From the NCBI GenBank assembly GCA_016937035.1, contig JAFGWS010000120.1:1-39747 (forward strand): a stretch of 39,747 nt of DNA, written 5' to 3'. The position numbers and the translations under genes are program-made. Below, piece by piece: positions 25,751-34,976 of the stretch; position 1 is the stretch's first letter; each line of letters opens with the position of its first letter. The notes beneath the pieces are model-generated. The model was not told the origin of the DNA and ran no database searches. It saw only the letters and a list, made by a program, of their open reading frames with translations. The DNA comes from Pontiellaceae bacterium. GTDB lineage: Bacteria > Verrucomicrobiota > Kiritimatiellia > Kiritimatiellales > Pontiellaceae.

Positions 25751-26434
25751 ATGAAACTATCGGTTAAGGATGTTGCGAAATTGTTGAATGTGGACGATAA
25801 GACCGTCTATGGATGGATCAAGCAGGGCGGAATTCCGGTCTACCGCATCCACGAGCACTACCACTTCAACAAGTCGGAAATCCTGGAGTGGGCCACCTCG
25901 CGGCAGATGGCCCACGCGGTGGACGCCGAAGCGAACGCGGCGGAATTCCCCAGCCTGGCCCATGCACTGAAGAATGGCGGGATCGTCTATGGCATGAAGG
26001 GCAAGGACAAGCCGACCGTGCTCCGCAACGTGGTCGATGCCATGCCGCTGTCCAATGCCGTCGACCGCAGCTTCCTCTACGAGGTGCTCCTCGCCCGCGA
26101 AAACCTGGGATCGACCGGTTTCGGCGAGGGCGTCGCCATCCCGCACGTCCGCAACCCGATTGTCCTGCACGTCGACGAACCGATCATTACCCTCTGCTTC
26201 CTGGATGCGCCGATTGATTTCGGTGCCATTGACGGCCTGCCGGTGGATATCCTGTTCACAATGGTCAGTCCGACCGTACGGATGCATCTCCACCTTTTGT
26301 CGCGGCTCGGGTTCGTATTACGGGATCCCGGATTCAAGGCGGCCCTCCAGGCCCGCCTTCCGCAAGGGGAACTGATGAACGCTCTGGTCCGCATTGAGGC
26401 GCAGATCGAATCCAAATCAAAAGCCGCGCAATAA
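25751..26434 (+). CDS. Second HTH-EIIA fusion protein
   Basis: 227 residues. The N-terminal excisionase-like winged helix (about 3-50: KDVAKLLNVDDKTVYGWIKQ) parallels the first HTH-EIIA, and the EIIA domain (about 70-220) has STGFGEGVAIPHVR with His132. The two proteins share domain order, length and active-site position but differ widely in residues, so they are old paralogues and not a recent copy. A strong AGGAGG precedes the start. It stands directly upstream of the Ehr-like complex genes, five bases before the first, and probably belongs to the same transcript. It would be the complex's dedicated regulator if the HTH works there; this is inference. Confidence 0.85.
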   Translation: MKLSVKDVAKLLNVDDKTVYGWIKQGGIPVYRIHEHYHFNKSEILEWATSRQMAHAVDAEANAAEFPSLAHALKNGGIVYGMKGKDKPTVLRNVVDAMPLSNAVDRSFLYEVLLARENLGSTGFGEGVAIPHVRNPIVLHVDEPIITLCFLDAPIDFGAIDGLPVDILFTMVSPTVRMHLHLLSRLGFVLRDPGFKAALQARLPQGELMNALVRIEAQIESKSKAAQ

Positions 26435-26439
26435 CACCC

Positions 26440-28461
26440 ATGTCCAACCACCTGCCCAGTCTCCTGATTCTTGTTGCAGCCGTGCTCAGTGCACTGAGCG
26501 GAGTGCCGGCGCTGGTGCTTCCGCGGAAGTCGGCAGCGGGGCAATGCATCGCCGCAGGACTGATGGTTGTTGCGGGACTGGTCGGACTGGTCGGGGTGGT
26601 GCTGGTGTTCCTCCGGGGAACGGATGCCGCCGGCCTGTCCTGGCGGATGCTTGGATCTCCCCTGCGGATTGAGATCGATGCCATGAGCGCGTTCTTCCTA
26701 GTACCCGTTCTGGCGATGGGGGCGCTGGGATCCGTCTATGGCCTTCGGTATTGGCCGCAGCGCGACCATCCGGAAAACGGGTGGGGGCTGGGCATTTTCT
26801 GGGGGCTGACGGTTGCCGGAATGATATTGCTGCTGGCGGCGCGCCACGCCGCCCTGTTTTTGGTCGGCTGGGAACTCATGGCCATCTCCGCCTTTTTCAT
26901 GATCGCGACCGAAAGCCACCTGCCCGAGGTGCGGTCGGCGGGCTGGGTCTATTTTGTGGCGACGCACCTGGGTACGCTCGCCCTGTTTGCTCTGTTTGCG
27001 CTCTTCCACCGGATCACCGGTTCTTTCGAGCTGCGGGCCCTTGGAGTTTCCGAGGCGGGACTCGGCGAGCTGACCGCCATCTTTCTTTTGGCGCTGGTTG
27101 GATTCGGGATCAAGGCCGGCCTGATGCCGCTGCACTTTTGGCTGCCTGCCGCGCATGCGGGCGCCCCCAGCCATGTTTCCGCCCTCTTGTCCGGTGTTCT
27201 GCTCAAGATCGGAATCTACGGGATTGTCCGCTTCGTCGGCTTTCTGCCCGAACCGCCGGTCGGCTGGGGCGGCTTGGTGCTGGTGCTCGGCTGTATCAGC
27301 GGCGTGCTGGGCGTGGTTTTCGCGCTCGGTCAACACGACCTGAAACGGCTGCTGGCCTACCACAGCGTCGAAAACATCGGGATCATTCTGATGGGCTTCG
27401 GCTTGGCGCTGCTGGGGCGTACATGGAACCAGCCGCTGTTGTACCTGCTGGGCATGGCCGGCTGCCTGCTGCATGTCTGGAACCATGCGCTCTTCAAGTC
27501 GCTGCTGTTTCTCGGGGCCGGTTCCGTGGTCCACGCCTGCGGCACGCGCGAGATCGACCGGCTGGGCGGACTCGCGAAGAGCATGCCGTGGACGGCGGCC
27601 CTGTTCCTGGTGGGCGCGGTGGCGATCTGCGGGCTACCCCCGCTGAATGGCTTTGTGAGCGAATGGTTCATCTATCTCGGGCTCTTCAACGGCGTTGCGG
27701 CCGAAGCGCCCTATTCGTGGCTGGTCGCCGGCTTGGCGGCCCCGGTGCTGGCCCTGATCGGAGCCCTGGCCCTGGCCTGCTTCGTCAAGGCCTACGGCGC
27801 GGTTTTCCTGGGTGCTCCCCGGCGACCCCTGCCGGACCAACCGCACGAAGCCCCGCCGGCCATGACGCTGCCGATGGGGATACTGGCCGCTGGCTGCCTT
27901 GCGATCGGCCTCTTTCCGTCATGCGTGGCTCCCTTGCTGCAGCAGGCCATGTCCGGCGGCGCGATGCCGGATGCCCTTCCGGTCCTGGCGGAACAGACGC
28001 CGCTGGCGTCGTTGACGCTGGCGGGCGGTCTCCTCTTGGGCTTGTGCCTGCTGCTTCTGGTCGCCGTGGTACGCAGGATCCAGTGGCGGGATGCACCGAC
28101 GGCGTCCACCTGGTCGTGCGGCTATGCCCGGCCCACGGAGCGGATGCAATACACGGCCTCCTCCTTCGCGCAAATGCTGACCGGGCTCTTCGGCTTCGTT
28201 CTTCGTCCGCAGGTCCATCTCCCCGGTATCCGCGCCCTGTTTTCCAGACCCGCAAAATTTGGAACGCACATCGATGAGCCGGTCCTCGACCGGACCCTGC
28301 TGCCCGCTCTGCGCCGGATCAAGCGGGCACTCAACCGGGTGCGTTCGCTTCAGCAAGGGCTGACCCACCATTATCTCATGTACGTGGCCTTCATGGTCGT
28401 GGCCCTGCTCCTCTGGGTCCTGCCGGTCTCCTCCATTTTAACCCGCTTGTTTTCAAGGTAA
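26440..28461 (+). CDS. hyfB: HyfB-like antiporter subunit of complex I/hydrogenase-4 type, copy 1
   Basis: 673 residues of the NuoL/M/N (proton-conducting transporter) family. The three residue groups used in ion movement are retained: the glutamate in GWELMAISAFF, the lysine in GFGIKAGLMPLHFWLP, and the central lysine in LKRLLAYHSVENIG. The histidine-bearing HAGAPSHVSALLSG segment is also present. Total helices are about 14-16, with a C-terminal cytoplasmic and membrane tail as in HyfB. It is the first of seven consecutive complex genes. A second HyfB-like gene follows immediately and is clearly related. It should form one ion channel of a membrane arm. Coupling ion (H+ or Na+) is not determinable. 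Confidence 0.88.
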   Translation: MSNHLPSLLILVAAVLSALSGVPALVLPRKSAAGQCIAAGLMVVAGLVGLVGVVLVFLRGTDAAGLSWRMLGSPLRIEIDAMSAFFLVPVLAMGALGSVYGLRYWPQRDHPENGWGLGIFWGLTVAGMILLLAARHAALFLVGWELMAISAFFMIATESHLPEVRSAGWVYFVATHLGTLALFALFALFHRITGSFELRALGVSEAGLGELTAIFLLALVGFGIKAGLMPLHFWLPAAHAGAPSHVSALLSGVLLKIGIYGIVRFVGFLPEPPVGWGGLVLVLGCISGVLGVVFALGQHDLKRLLAYHSVENIGIILMGFGLALLGRTWNQPLLYLLGMAGCLLHVWNHALFKSLLFLGAGSVVHACGTREIDRLGGLAKSMPWTAALFLVGAVAICGLPPLNGFVSEWFIYLGLFNGVAAEAPYSWLVAGLAAPVLALIGALALACFVKAYGAVFLGAPRRPLPDQPHEAPPAMTLPMGILAAGCLAIGLFPSCVAPLLQQAMSGGAMPDALPVLAEQTPLASLTLAGGLLLGLCLLLLVAVVRRIQWRDAPTASTWSCGYARPTERMQYTASSFAQMLTGLFGFVLRPQVHLPGIRALFSRPAKFGTHIDEPVLDRTLLPALRRIKRALNRVRSLQQGLTHHYLMYVAFMVVALLLWVLPVSSILTRLFSR

Positions 28462-30471
28462 ATGTTCATGCACTCCGATCAATCGACAGGACTATGGATC
28501 GTGTTTTCTGCCGCGCTGGTGCTGATCGCCGGCGGCTTGCCGGCCTGCTGCCTTTCGCGGCATTCGGTACGGGCGCAGCGGGCCACTTCGGTCTTGATGG
28601 TGCTCGGCAGCCTGCTGGGCTGGTGCGGACTGGCGATGGCTTCGTTCGGCACGACCGCCGTGGAGGCCGGCCTGCCCTGGCACCTGCCGTGGGAACGGCT
28701 GTCGATCGGGCTCGATGCGATCGGCGCGGTTTTCCTGATCCCCGTCTTCACCGTTCCTATGCTCGGCTCGATCTATGGCCTGGCCTACTGGCGGCAGGGC
28801 GACCATCCCGAAAACGGGCGCGGGGTCGGCCTGTTCTATGGCCTGCTCGCCGGGTCCATGGCGCTGGTGGTGCTCGCCCGCAACGCGATCCTTTTCATCA
28901 TCGTTTGGGAACTGATGGCGCTGGCCGCCTTTTTTCTCGCCGGCGCGGAACACGAGAAGGCCGAAGTGCGCCGGGCGGGCTGGATCTATCTGGTCGCCAC
29001 GCACGCCGGAACCCTCTGCCTGCTGGCGTTGTTTGCGCTGATGCGGCAGGCGAGCGGCGGATTTGCCTTCGGCGTGTTGGACGCTGGGGCGCTCACGCCC
29101 GGCATGGTCACCCTGCTTTTCATCCTCTCCGTCGTCGGCTTCGGCTTCAAGGCCGGCCTGATGCCGCTGCATGTCTGGCTTCCCGGGGCGCACGCCAACG
29201 CGCCGAGCCACGTTTCGGCGGTCATGTCGGGCGTGATGCTGAAGATGGGCGTCTACGGAATTGTGCGCATGGTTTCGCTGCTGCCGATTTCGGAAGCGTG
29301 GAACGGCGGGGCGCTGCTGGCCGTCGGAGCCGTTACCGGAATCCTGGGTATTGCGTTTGCGATCGGGCAAAACGACATCAAGCGCCTACTGGCCTACAGC
29401 AGCATCGAGAACATCGGCATCATTTGCATGGGCATCGGGATGGCGTTGCTTGGCCGCACGCTGCACCGTGCCGACCTCGTGCTGCTGGGACTCGGCGGGG
29501 CGTTGCTGCACGTTTGGAACCACAGCCTCTTCAAATCGCTGCTCTTTCTCAATTCCGGCGCAATCATCCATGCCGGCCATTCCCGCGATATGAACCGCAT
29601 GGGCGGCCTCGCCAAGACGATGCCGCAGACCGCGTGGCTTTTCCTGGTAGGCGCCGTGGCGATCTGCGGACTGCCGCCGCTCAACGGCTTTGCCAGCGAA
29701 TGGCTGATCTATCTGGGGCTTTTCCAGGGCCCGGCAACGGGGATTGGCGCCGTGGCGCTGGCGCTCATCGGTGCGCTGGCCTTGGCCTGCTTCGTGAAGA
29801 TATACGGCATGGTGTTCCTGGGAACGGCGCGGCATGCGCTGCACGGCGAGCCGCACGATCCTTTCGCGGCGATGCGCCATCCCATGGCGCTCCTCGCGGT
29901 CGGCTGCGTGGTGCTGGGTTTCCTGCCGCATCTCGGTTTCCTGCCGCATCTCGGTTTCCCGCTGCTGCACGCGGCGGCGTCCCAGTGGCTCGGTTCCGCC
30001 GACGGCGCGCTGCCGCCGTTCGAGGAGTTCGCGCCGTCGCAGTGGATCAGCGCCTTGGCCGCAGGGCTGGTGGCGGCGGCGGTACTGGGCTTCGCGCTGC
30101 TGCGCCGACGAATCCGGCGGACGGATGCCGCCGAGGGCGCAACGTGGGGCTGCGGCTACGCGCAACCGACGCCGCGCATGCAGTATACCGGAACCTCGTT
30201 CGGCGAAGTCCTGGTCGGGCTTTTCGGCTGGGTGCTGCGACCGCGGACCAGCCGCCCCGGATTGAAGAAACTGTTTCCCGACCGCGTGGAGTTTGCCTGC
30301 GAGGTCCAGGACACGGTGCTCCACGGCCTGGTCCTTCCGGTCTTCCGGCGGGCCGCTTCCGCCATGATGAAACTGCGGCGGCTGCAGCAGGGACGTCTCG
30401 ATCTCTATTTGCTCTACCTGCTGGTGGTATTGATTGTTTTACTAAGTTGGGGCCGCCATCTGGGCCTCTGA
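28462..30471 (+). CDS. hyfB: HyfB-like antiporter subunit, copy 2
   Basis: 669 residues, paralogous to the preceding gene. Conserved groups are present: VWELMALAAFF, GFGFKAGLMPLHVWLP, IKRLLAYSSIENIG and the NHSLFKSLLFL segment. The two subunits would give the complex two large antiporter modules besides HyfF. An exact 18-bp tandem duplication (29917-29952) adds six residues (GFLPHL) in a hydrophobic stretch where copy 1 has no equivalent. The ATG at 28462 abuts the previous stop; ATG 28468 is an alternative with AAGG nine bases upstream. The duplication points to membrane-arm expansion in this lineage. Confidence 0.86.
   Translation: MFMHSDQSTGLWIVFSAALVLIAGGLPACCLSRHSVRAQRATSVLMVLGSLLGWCGLAMASFGTTAVEAGLPWHLPWERLSIGLDAIGAVFLIPVFTVPMLGSIYGLAYWRQGDHPENGRGVGLFYGLLAGSMALVVLARNAILFIIVWELMALAAFFLAGAEHEKAEVRRAGWIYLVATHAGTLCLLALFALMRQASGGFAFGVLDAGALTPGMVTLLFILSVVGFGFKAGLMPLHVWLPGAHANAPSHVSAVMSGVMLKMGVYGIVRMVSLLPISEAWNGGALLAVGAVTGILGIAFAIGQNDIKRLLAYSSIENIGIICMGIGMALLGRTLHRADLVLLGLGGALLHVWNHSLFKSLLFLNSGAIIHAGHSRDMNRMGGLAKTMPQTAWLFLVGAVAICGLPPLNGFASEWLIYLGLFQGPATGIGAVALALIGALALACFVKIYGMVFLGTARHALHGEPHDPFAAMRHPMALLAVGCVVLGFLPHLGFLPHLGFPLLHAAASQWLGSADGALPPFEEFAPSQWISALAAGLVAAAVLGFALLRRRIRRTDAAEGATWGCGYAQPTPRMQYTGTSFGEVLVGLFGWVLRPRTSRPGLKKLFPDRVEFACEVQDTVLHGLVLPVFRRAASAMMKLRRLQQGRLDLYLLYLLVVLIVLLSWGRHLGL
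29917..29952 (+). repeat. Exact 18-bp tandem duplication inside hyfB copy 2
   Basis: Two identical copies of ggtttcctgccgcatctc (29917-29934 and 29935-29952) are followed by the first six bases of a third. It keeps the frame and adds GFLPHL. Such in-frame slippage products can vary between strains. Confidence 0.9.
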
Positions 30472-30484
30472 AGGAACCGCGATC

Positions 30485-31390
30485 ATGAATATGCTTATCC
30501 ATCTCGTGCTCATGCTGGCGATGCCGCCGCTGCTGCTGGGCGTCATCAATAAAACCAAGGCGTTGTTCGCGGGCAGGAAAGGCCCGCCGCTGCTGCAAAG
30601 CTACTACGACCTGATCAAGCTGGCCCGCAAGTCGGTCGTAATCAGCCGGACCACCACCTGGATCTTTATCGCCGCGCCGGTCGTCACGCTCACCAGTATT
30701 GCGATGGCGGGGCTCCTGGTTCCGTTCGGGCCGTTCGGGGCGCCCGTCTCCTTTACCGGCGACCTGATCCTGTTTGCCTACCTGCTGGCGGTCGGCCGCT
30801 TCTTCACCACCGCCGCCGCGCTGGATACCGGTTCGTCGTTCGAAGGCATGGGCGCCGCCCGCGAAGTCACCTTCGCCTGCCTATCGGAGCCGATCCTCTT
30901 TTTTGCCCTGCTGGTGCTCGCCCGCATGTCCGGCTCGCTGGTGCTCGGGGATTTGCTGCATGCGCCGCTGGACGCCGGAGGCCAGGGCGATATCGCGTCG
31001 CTGGTGCTGGTGGCGATCGGCCTGTTTATCCTGCTGCTGGCGGAAAACAGCCGCATCCCGGTCGACGATCCCAATACGCATCTGGAGCTGACCATGATCC
31101 ACGAAGTGATGGTGCTCGACCACAGCGGCCCCCTGCTGGGGCTCATCCTCTACGGCGCGTCGATCAAGTTGTTTGTGATCGGTGCGGTATTGCTGCACGT
31201 TCTGTTTCCGTTCCAGAGCGGGTCCGCCCTGCTCGATTGGGGCGTGTTCGTGGCGGAAATGCTGGGCGTCGCGGTCGCCGTCGGCGTGGTTGAATCGACG
31301 ATGGCCCGTCTACAGATGCGGCATGTGCCGTACCTGCTGATCGCCGCGATCCTGTTCTGTGCCTTTGGTTTTGTTCTGCTTGTGAGGTAA
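30485..31390 (+). CDS. hyfC: HyfC/NuoH-like membrane subunit
   Basis: 301 residues, with about eight helices. NuoH-type subunits join the peripheral redox arm to the antiporter subunits. Diagnostic segments are RKGPPLLQSYYDLIKL near residues 30-45, DTGSSFEGMGAAREV around 112-126, and ENSRIPVDDPNTHLELTMIHE around 187-207. All are typical of HyfC/HycD and NuoH. The acidic loop residues thought to form the quinone or ion-coupling path are kept. AAGGA precedes the ATG. It is the third gene of the complex, seven bases before hyfE. Confidence 0.92.
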   Translation: MNMLIHLVLMLAMPPLLLGVINKTKALFAGRKGPPLLQSYYDLIKLARKSVVISRTTTWIFIAAPVVTLTSIAMAGLLVPFGPFGAPVSFTGDLILFAYLLAVGRFFTTAAALDTGSSFEGMGAAREVTFACLSEPILFFALLVLARMSGSLVLGDLLHAPLDAGGQGDIASLVLVAIGLFILLLAENSRIPVDDPNTHLELTMIHEVMVLDHSGPLLGLILYGASIKLFVIGAVLLHVLFPFQSGSALLDWGVFVAEMLGVAVAVGVVESTMARLQMRHVPYLLIAAILFCAFGFVLLVR

Positions 31391-31396
31391 ATAACT

Positions 31397-32038
31397 ATGA
31401 ATTCACCGTTAAACGCATTGCTGGTGGTGGTATTGGCGCTCAACCTGTTCGCGCTGGGCACCAGCCGATTGGTCACCGTCATCAAGATTGTCAGTCTGCA
31501 AGGGGTGCTGCTGGGGCTCATGCCGCTGATGATCGAGGAACACGCGGAGTGGGAATCGCTGCTCGCCATGGGCGGGACGATCCTGCTCAAGGGCGCCGTG
31601 ATTCCCCTGATGATGATGCGGGCGATCCGGGAGGTGGAGATCCGTCGCGAGATGGAGCCGCTGATCGGCTTTTTACCGTCGATGCTGTTGGGCGCACTGG
31701 CCACCGGTTTGGCGCTTTTGTTTTCCAAGTCGCTGCCCCTGGCGAGCGAACACACAGCCCCGCTGCTGGTGCCCGCTTCGCTGGCCACCATCTTTGTCGG
31801 CTTCATCCTGCTGACGACGCGCGCCAAGGCGATCACGCAGGTCATGGGCTATCTCGTGCTGGAAAACGGCATCTACATCTTCGGCCTGCTGCTGTTGGGT
31901 GTGATTCCCCTGATGGTTGAGCTCGGCGTCCTGCTCGACCTGTTTGTGGCGATCTTTATCATCTGCATCATGGTCAACCATATCAACCAGGCCTTTTCAT
32001 CGCTCGATACGCGACGACTCTCGGAATTGAAGGAATAA
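31397..32038 (+). CDS. hyfE: HyfE-like membrane subunit (NuoK-related)
   Basis: 213 residues with about six helices. HyfE is the longer, hydrogenase-4-type counterpart of NuoK. The C-terminal region, GYLVLENGIYIFGLLLLG followed by a helix ending HINQAF, matches HyfE, with Glu in LVLENG at the usual NuoK/HyfE glutamate position. The gene lies between hyfC and hyfF, its standard place in hyf-type operons, and ends four bases before hyfF. Its presence separates this complex from simple group 4 hydrogenases, which lack HyfE. Confidence 0.9.
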   Translation: MNSPLNALLVVVLALNLFALGTSRLVTVIKIVSLQGVLLGLMPLMIEEHAEWESLLAMGGTILLKGAVIPLMMMRAIREVEIRREMEPLIGFLPSMLLGALATGLALLFSKSLPLASEHTAPLLVPASLATIFVGFILLTTRAKAITQVMGYLVLENGIYIFGLLLLGVIPLMVELGVLLDLFVAIFIICIMVNHINQAFSSLDTRRLSELKE

Positions 32039-32042
32039 CCCT

Positions 32043-33476
32043 ATGGACATGGCTCTCATAATCACTCCCTTTGCGGCGGCGCTGATCGCGGCGCTGCTGC
32101 CCTCCAACCGCTGGCGTCCATGGCTCACACCGGCGGCGGGACTCGTTCATTTCATCCTGGCGCTGCGCGCGGTGTTTGGAACGGCCCCGCGTACCGGCGG
32201 GGAATGGGTAGGGTTCGATCCCGCCGGCAAGCTGGTGCTGCTGCTGGTCAGTACGCTTTTCATGGTGACCTCGATCTCGCTGATCGGCTACCTGAAGTCC
32301 CACCCGCGCCGCGCCAACCGCGTATTCGTCGCGTGCATGCTCTGCACGCTGGGCAGCATGACGATGGTGGCCTGGTCGCGGCATCTCGGCCTGATGTGGG
32401 TCGCGATTGAAGCCACCGCCCTGTGCACCGCGCCGCTGATCTACTTCAACAAGACCACGCGCTCCATCGAGGCGACGTGGAAATACCTGCTGATCGGATT
32501 CGTCGGCATTGCGCTGGCGCTGCTGGGAACCTTTTTCCTGGCCTACTCGATGCTGCACGCCGAGCTGAAAGCCTCGCTGGTCATGGACGACCTGCTCAAG
32601 GCCGCCCCGCAGCTTTCGAAGCCCTGGCTGCACGTGGCCTTTGTGCTGATGCTCGTCGGCTATGGAACCAAGATGGGCCTCGCCCCGATGCACACCTGGA
32701 AGCCGGATGCGTATGGCGCGGCGCCCGGCGCGGTCGGCACGATGCTTTCCGGAGGGGTAACCGGCTGCGCGTTCCTCTGCCTGCTGCGGATCTACCAGAT
32801 ATGCTGCGCTGCGGACGAGTTTGCCTTCGTTTCGCCGATGCTTGTCTTCATGGGGCTCTTTTCCATGGCCGTGGCCGGCGTGTTCATGGTGGGGCAGCAG
32901 GACTACAAGCGGATGCTCGCCTATTCGAGCGTCGAGCACATGGGCATTCTGGTGCTCGGACTCGGCTTCGGCCCGGCCGCCCTGTTCGGTACCCTGCTGC
33001 ATCTGTTCAGCAACGGGTTGACCAAGGGGGTCCTATTCCTTTCCGCCGCCAGTATCAACCGCGCCTACGACAGTACGCGGATCGATGTTGCGCACGGGGT
33101 GCTGCGCCGCCTGCCGGTTTCCGGCGGCATCTTCCTCGCCGGGTTTCTGGCCATCACCGGCTCCCCGCCGTTCGGCCCGTTCATCAGCGAGTTTTCGATC
33201 CTGAACGCCGGGTTTGGAACCGGACGCTTTGTGGCGGGCGGCCTGTTTCTGCTCTTTCTGCTGGTGGTGTTCATCGGCATGGGATCGACCGTCCTTCCGA
33301 TGCTCCAGGGCCGGGAGGCGGACCCCGCGGCCCCGAGCACGCACCGGGATAATTTCTGGACCGTTGCGCCGCCGTTGGTCCTGCTTGGCGCCGTGCTGAT
33401 GATCGGCCTTTGGATTCCCGTTCCGCTGAACGACCTGCTGCACAGTGCGGTTGAATTCCTGGAGGTACAGCCATGA
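32043..33476 (+). CDS. hyfF: HyfF-like antiporter subunit
   Basis: 477 residues of the NuoL/M/N family, about 14 helices. Key residues are the Glu in WVAIEATALCTAP, the Lys in GYGTKMGLAPMHTWKP, and Lys in YKRMLAYSSVEHMG, with a TKGVLFL segment near the end. HyfF is the antiporter subunit normally nearest the HyfG large subunit. Its TGA overlaps the next gene's ATG by four bases (ATGA), indicating coupled translation. This is the complex's third antiporter-type subunit. Confidence 0.9.
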   Translation: MDMALIITPFAAALIAALLPSNRWRPWLTPAAGLVHFILALRAVFGTAPRTGGEWVGFDPAGKLVLLLVSTLFMVTSISLIGYLKSHPRRANRVFVACMLCTLGSMTMVAWSRHLGLMWVAIEATALCTAPLIYFNKTTRSIEATWKYLLIGFVGIALALLGTFFLAYSMLHAELKASLVMDDLLKAAPQLSKPWLHVAFVLMLVGYGTKMGLAPMHTWKPDAYGAAPGAVGTMLSGGVTGCAFLCLLRIYQICCAADEFAFVSPMLVFMGLFSMAVAGVFMVGQQDYKRMLAYSSVEHMGILVLGLGFGPAALFGTLLHLFSNGLTKGVLFLSAASINRAYDSTRIDVAHGVLRRLPVSGGIFLAGFLAITGSPPFGPFISEFSILNAGFGTGRFVAGGLFLLFLLVVFIGMGSTVLPMLQGREADPAAPSTHRDNFWTVAPPLVLLGAVLMIGLWIPVPLNDLLHSAVEFLEVQP

Positions 33477-34963
33477 GCCCTTCTGTTGATGTGTTGAACG
33501 TGCAAGCCGGAGTGCCGGTGGCCCTGGACCGGGTCCCGCGGCACGACATGGAGGCCTTCCGCCGTATTGTCCTGCGCGAAGTCGGGGCGGGAAGCCGGGT
33601 TGCCTCCTTCTTCGGCGCGGCCACGGCCAAGCCCGGCGAGCTCGATCTGTTCATGCTGCTGGCCAACGATGCCGGCAACCGGATGGTATTTTTCTCGACG
33701 CGGATCGAGGGCGACCATTACCCCTCGCTGACGCCCGACTGCCCGCAACTGCATCTGTTCGAACGCGAGATCGCCGAGCAGTTCGGCGTGCATCCGGACG
33801 GCCACCCGTGGCTTAAGCCGGTCCGTTATCCGGCGGCGTCCGACGTGCCCGGGAGCGGGGAGTTTTACCGCGTTGAGGGCGACGAGATCCACGAGGTCGC
33901 CGTCGGCCCCGTCCATGCGGGCATCATCGAGCCGGGGCATTTCCGTTTCCAGTGCCACGGGGAGCAGGTGTTCCATCTCGAAATCGCCCTGGGCTACCAG
34001 CATCGCGGGGTTGAAAAGGCCTTTGTTGAACAGCCCGCCAAGCGGCATCTGCACTATGCCGAAACGTTGTGCGGCGACACGACCATCGGCCATGCCACCG
34101 CCTATTGCCAGCTGGTCGAGGCCCTCTCGGGATGCCACAAGACCGTGCGCTCGCAGGCCCTGCGCGGCATCGCGCTGGAGTTCGAGCGTCTCGCCAACCA
34201 TATCGGCGACATCGGGGCGATTTCCAGCGATGTGGGATTCCTGCCGACGGCGGCATACTGCGGCCGGATCCGCGGCGATTTCCTGAATATGACCGCCGTG
34301 CTGTGCGGCAGCCGTTTCGGCCATGGCATGCTCCGACCCGGCGGTGCCGGATACGATCTCGACGAAGCCGACGTGGACGACTTGCTGAAGCGGCTGGCCC
34401 TCGGCGAAAAGGATGCCGCCAGCGCCATCGAGCTGTTTTTCGACACCCCTTCCGTGCTGGCTCGACTCGACGGGATCGGCGTGCTGTCGGCCGAGGTGTG
34501 CCGCGAGCTGGGCATTGTGGGGCCGGCAGCCCGCGCCGCCGGGCTGGAGCGCGATGCCCGCCATAACCACCCCTCCGGCATCTACCGCTTCGCCCAACTC
34601 CCGCTGTCCACATGGAGTTCTGGCGATGTCTTTGGCCGCGCCTTTGTCCGGTGGCTGGAGATCCGCCATTCGATCACCTTCATCCGCGAGCAGCTGCGGT
34701 CCTTGCCGTCCGGAGAGGAGCACGCCGCGACCGGCCCCCTCAAGCCGGACCATCTCGCGGTATCGCTGATCGAAGGCTGGCGCGGCGAGCTCTGCCATGT
34801 GGCCATCACCGATGGACAGGGCGGGTTTCGTCGCTATAAGGTGACCGATCCCTCCTTCCACAACTGGGCCGGGCTGGCCCATGCCCTGCGAAATCAGGAG
34901 ATTTCCGACTTTCCGCTCTGCAACAAAAGCTTTAATCTCTCCTACTGCGGCCACGATCTATAA
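33473..34963 (+). CDS. NuoC-NuoD/HyfG-like large subunit without a complete NiFe site
   Basis: 496 residues. The first 130 form a NuoC-like domain (LHLFEREIAEQFGVHPDGHPWL); the rest is a NuoD/HyfG-like large subunit (from about 150). NiFe hydrogenases bind their metals with four cysteines in two CxxC pairs. The first motif reads ETLCGDTTIGHATAY where hydrogenases have RVCGICGFAH, so only one Cys remains. The last motif is DFPLCNKSFNLSYCGHDL in place of DPCxxC. At least two ligands are lost, so H2 chemistry is unlikely. This matches the energy-converting hydrogenase-related (Ehr) complexes described as intermediate between complex I and hydrogenases. The electron acceptor is unknown. Start ATG at 33473 by overlap. 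Confidence 0.9.
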   Translation: MSPSVDVLNVQAGVPVALDRVPRHDMEAFRRIVLREVGAGSRVASFFGAATAKPGELDLFMLLANDAGNRMVFFSTRIEGDHYPSLTPDCPQLHLFEREIAEQFGVHPDGHPWLKPVRYPAASDVPGSGEFYRVEGDEIHEVAVGPVHAGIIEPGHFRFQCHGEQVFHLEIALGYQHRGVEKAFVEQPAKRHLHYAETLCGDTTIGHATAYCQLVEALSGCHKTVRSQALRGIALEFERLANHIGDIGAISSDVGFLPTAAYCGRIRGDFLNMTAVLCGSRFGHGMLRPGGAGYDLDEADVDDLLKRLALGEKDAASAIELFFDTPSVLARLDGIGVLSAEVCRELGIVGPAARAAGLERDARHNHPSGIYRFAQLPLSTWSSGDVFGRAFVRWLEIRHSITFIREQLRSLPSGEEHAATGPLKPDHLAVSLIEGWRGELCHVAITDGQGGFRRYKVTDPSFHNWAGLAHALRNQEISDFPLCNKSFNLSYCGHDL

Positions 34964-34976
34964 AAGGAACGGAACC

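Noticed and set aside
20189..26434. Sugar phosphotransferase (fructose PTS) operon
   Set aside because: Only EIIA domains are present, fused to HTH or CBS domains; there is no EIIB, EIIC, EI, HPr or sugar kinase. A regulatory role fits better.
28494..30488. 664-codon overlapping frame on the same strand as hyfB copy 2
   Set aside because: It is rich in Arg, Gly and Ala and shifted by one base from a gene with full motif conservation; a high-G+C frame shadow.
33065..34954. 629-codon antisense frame opposite the large subunit
   Set aside because: The plus-strand protein has conserved NuoC/NuoD features; the antisense frame has none.
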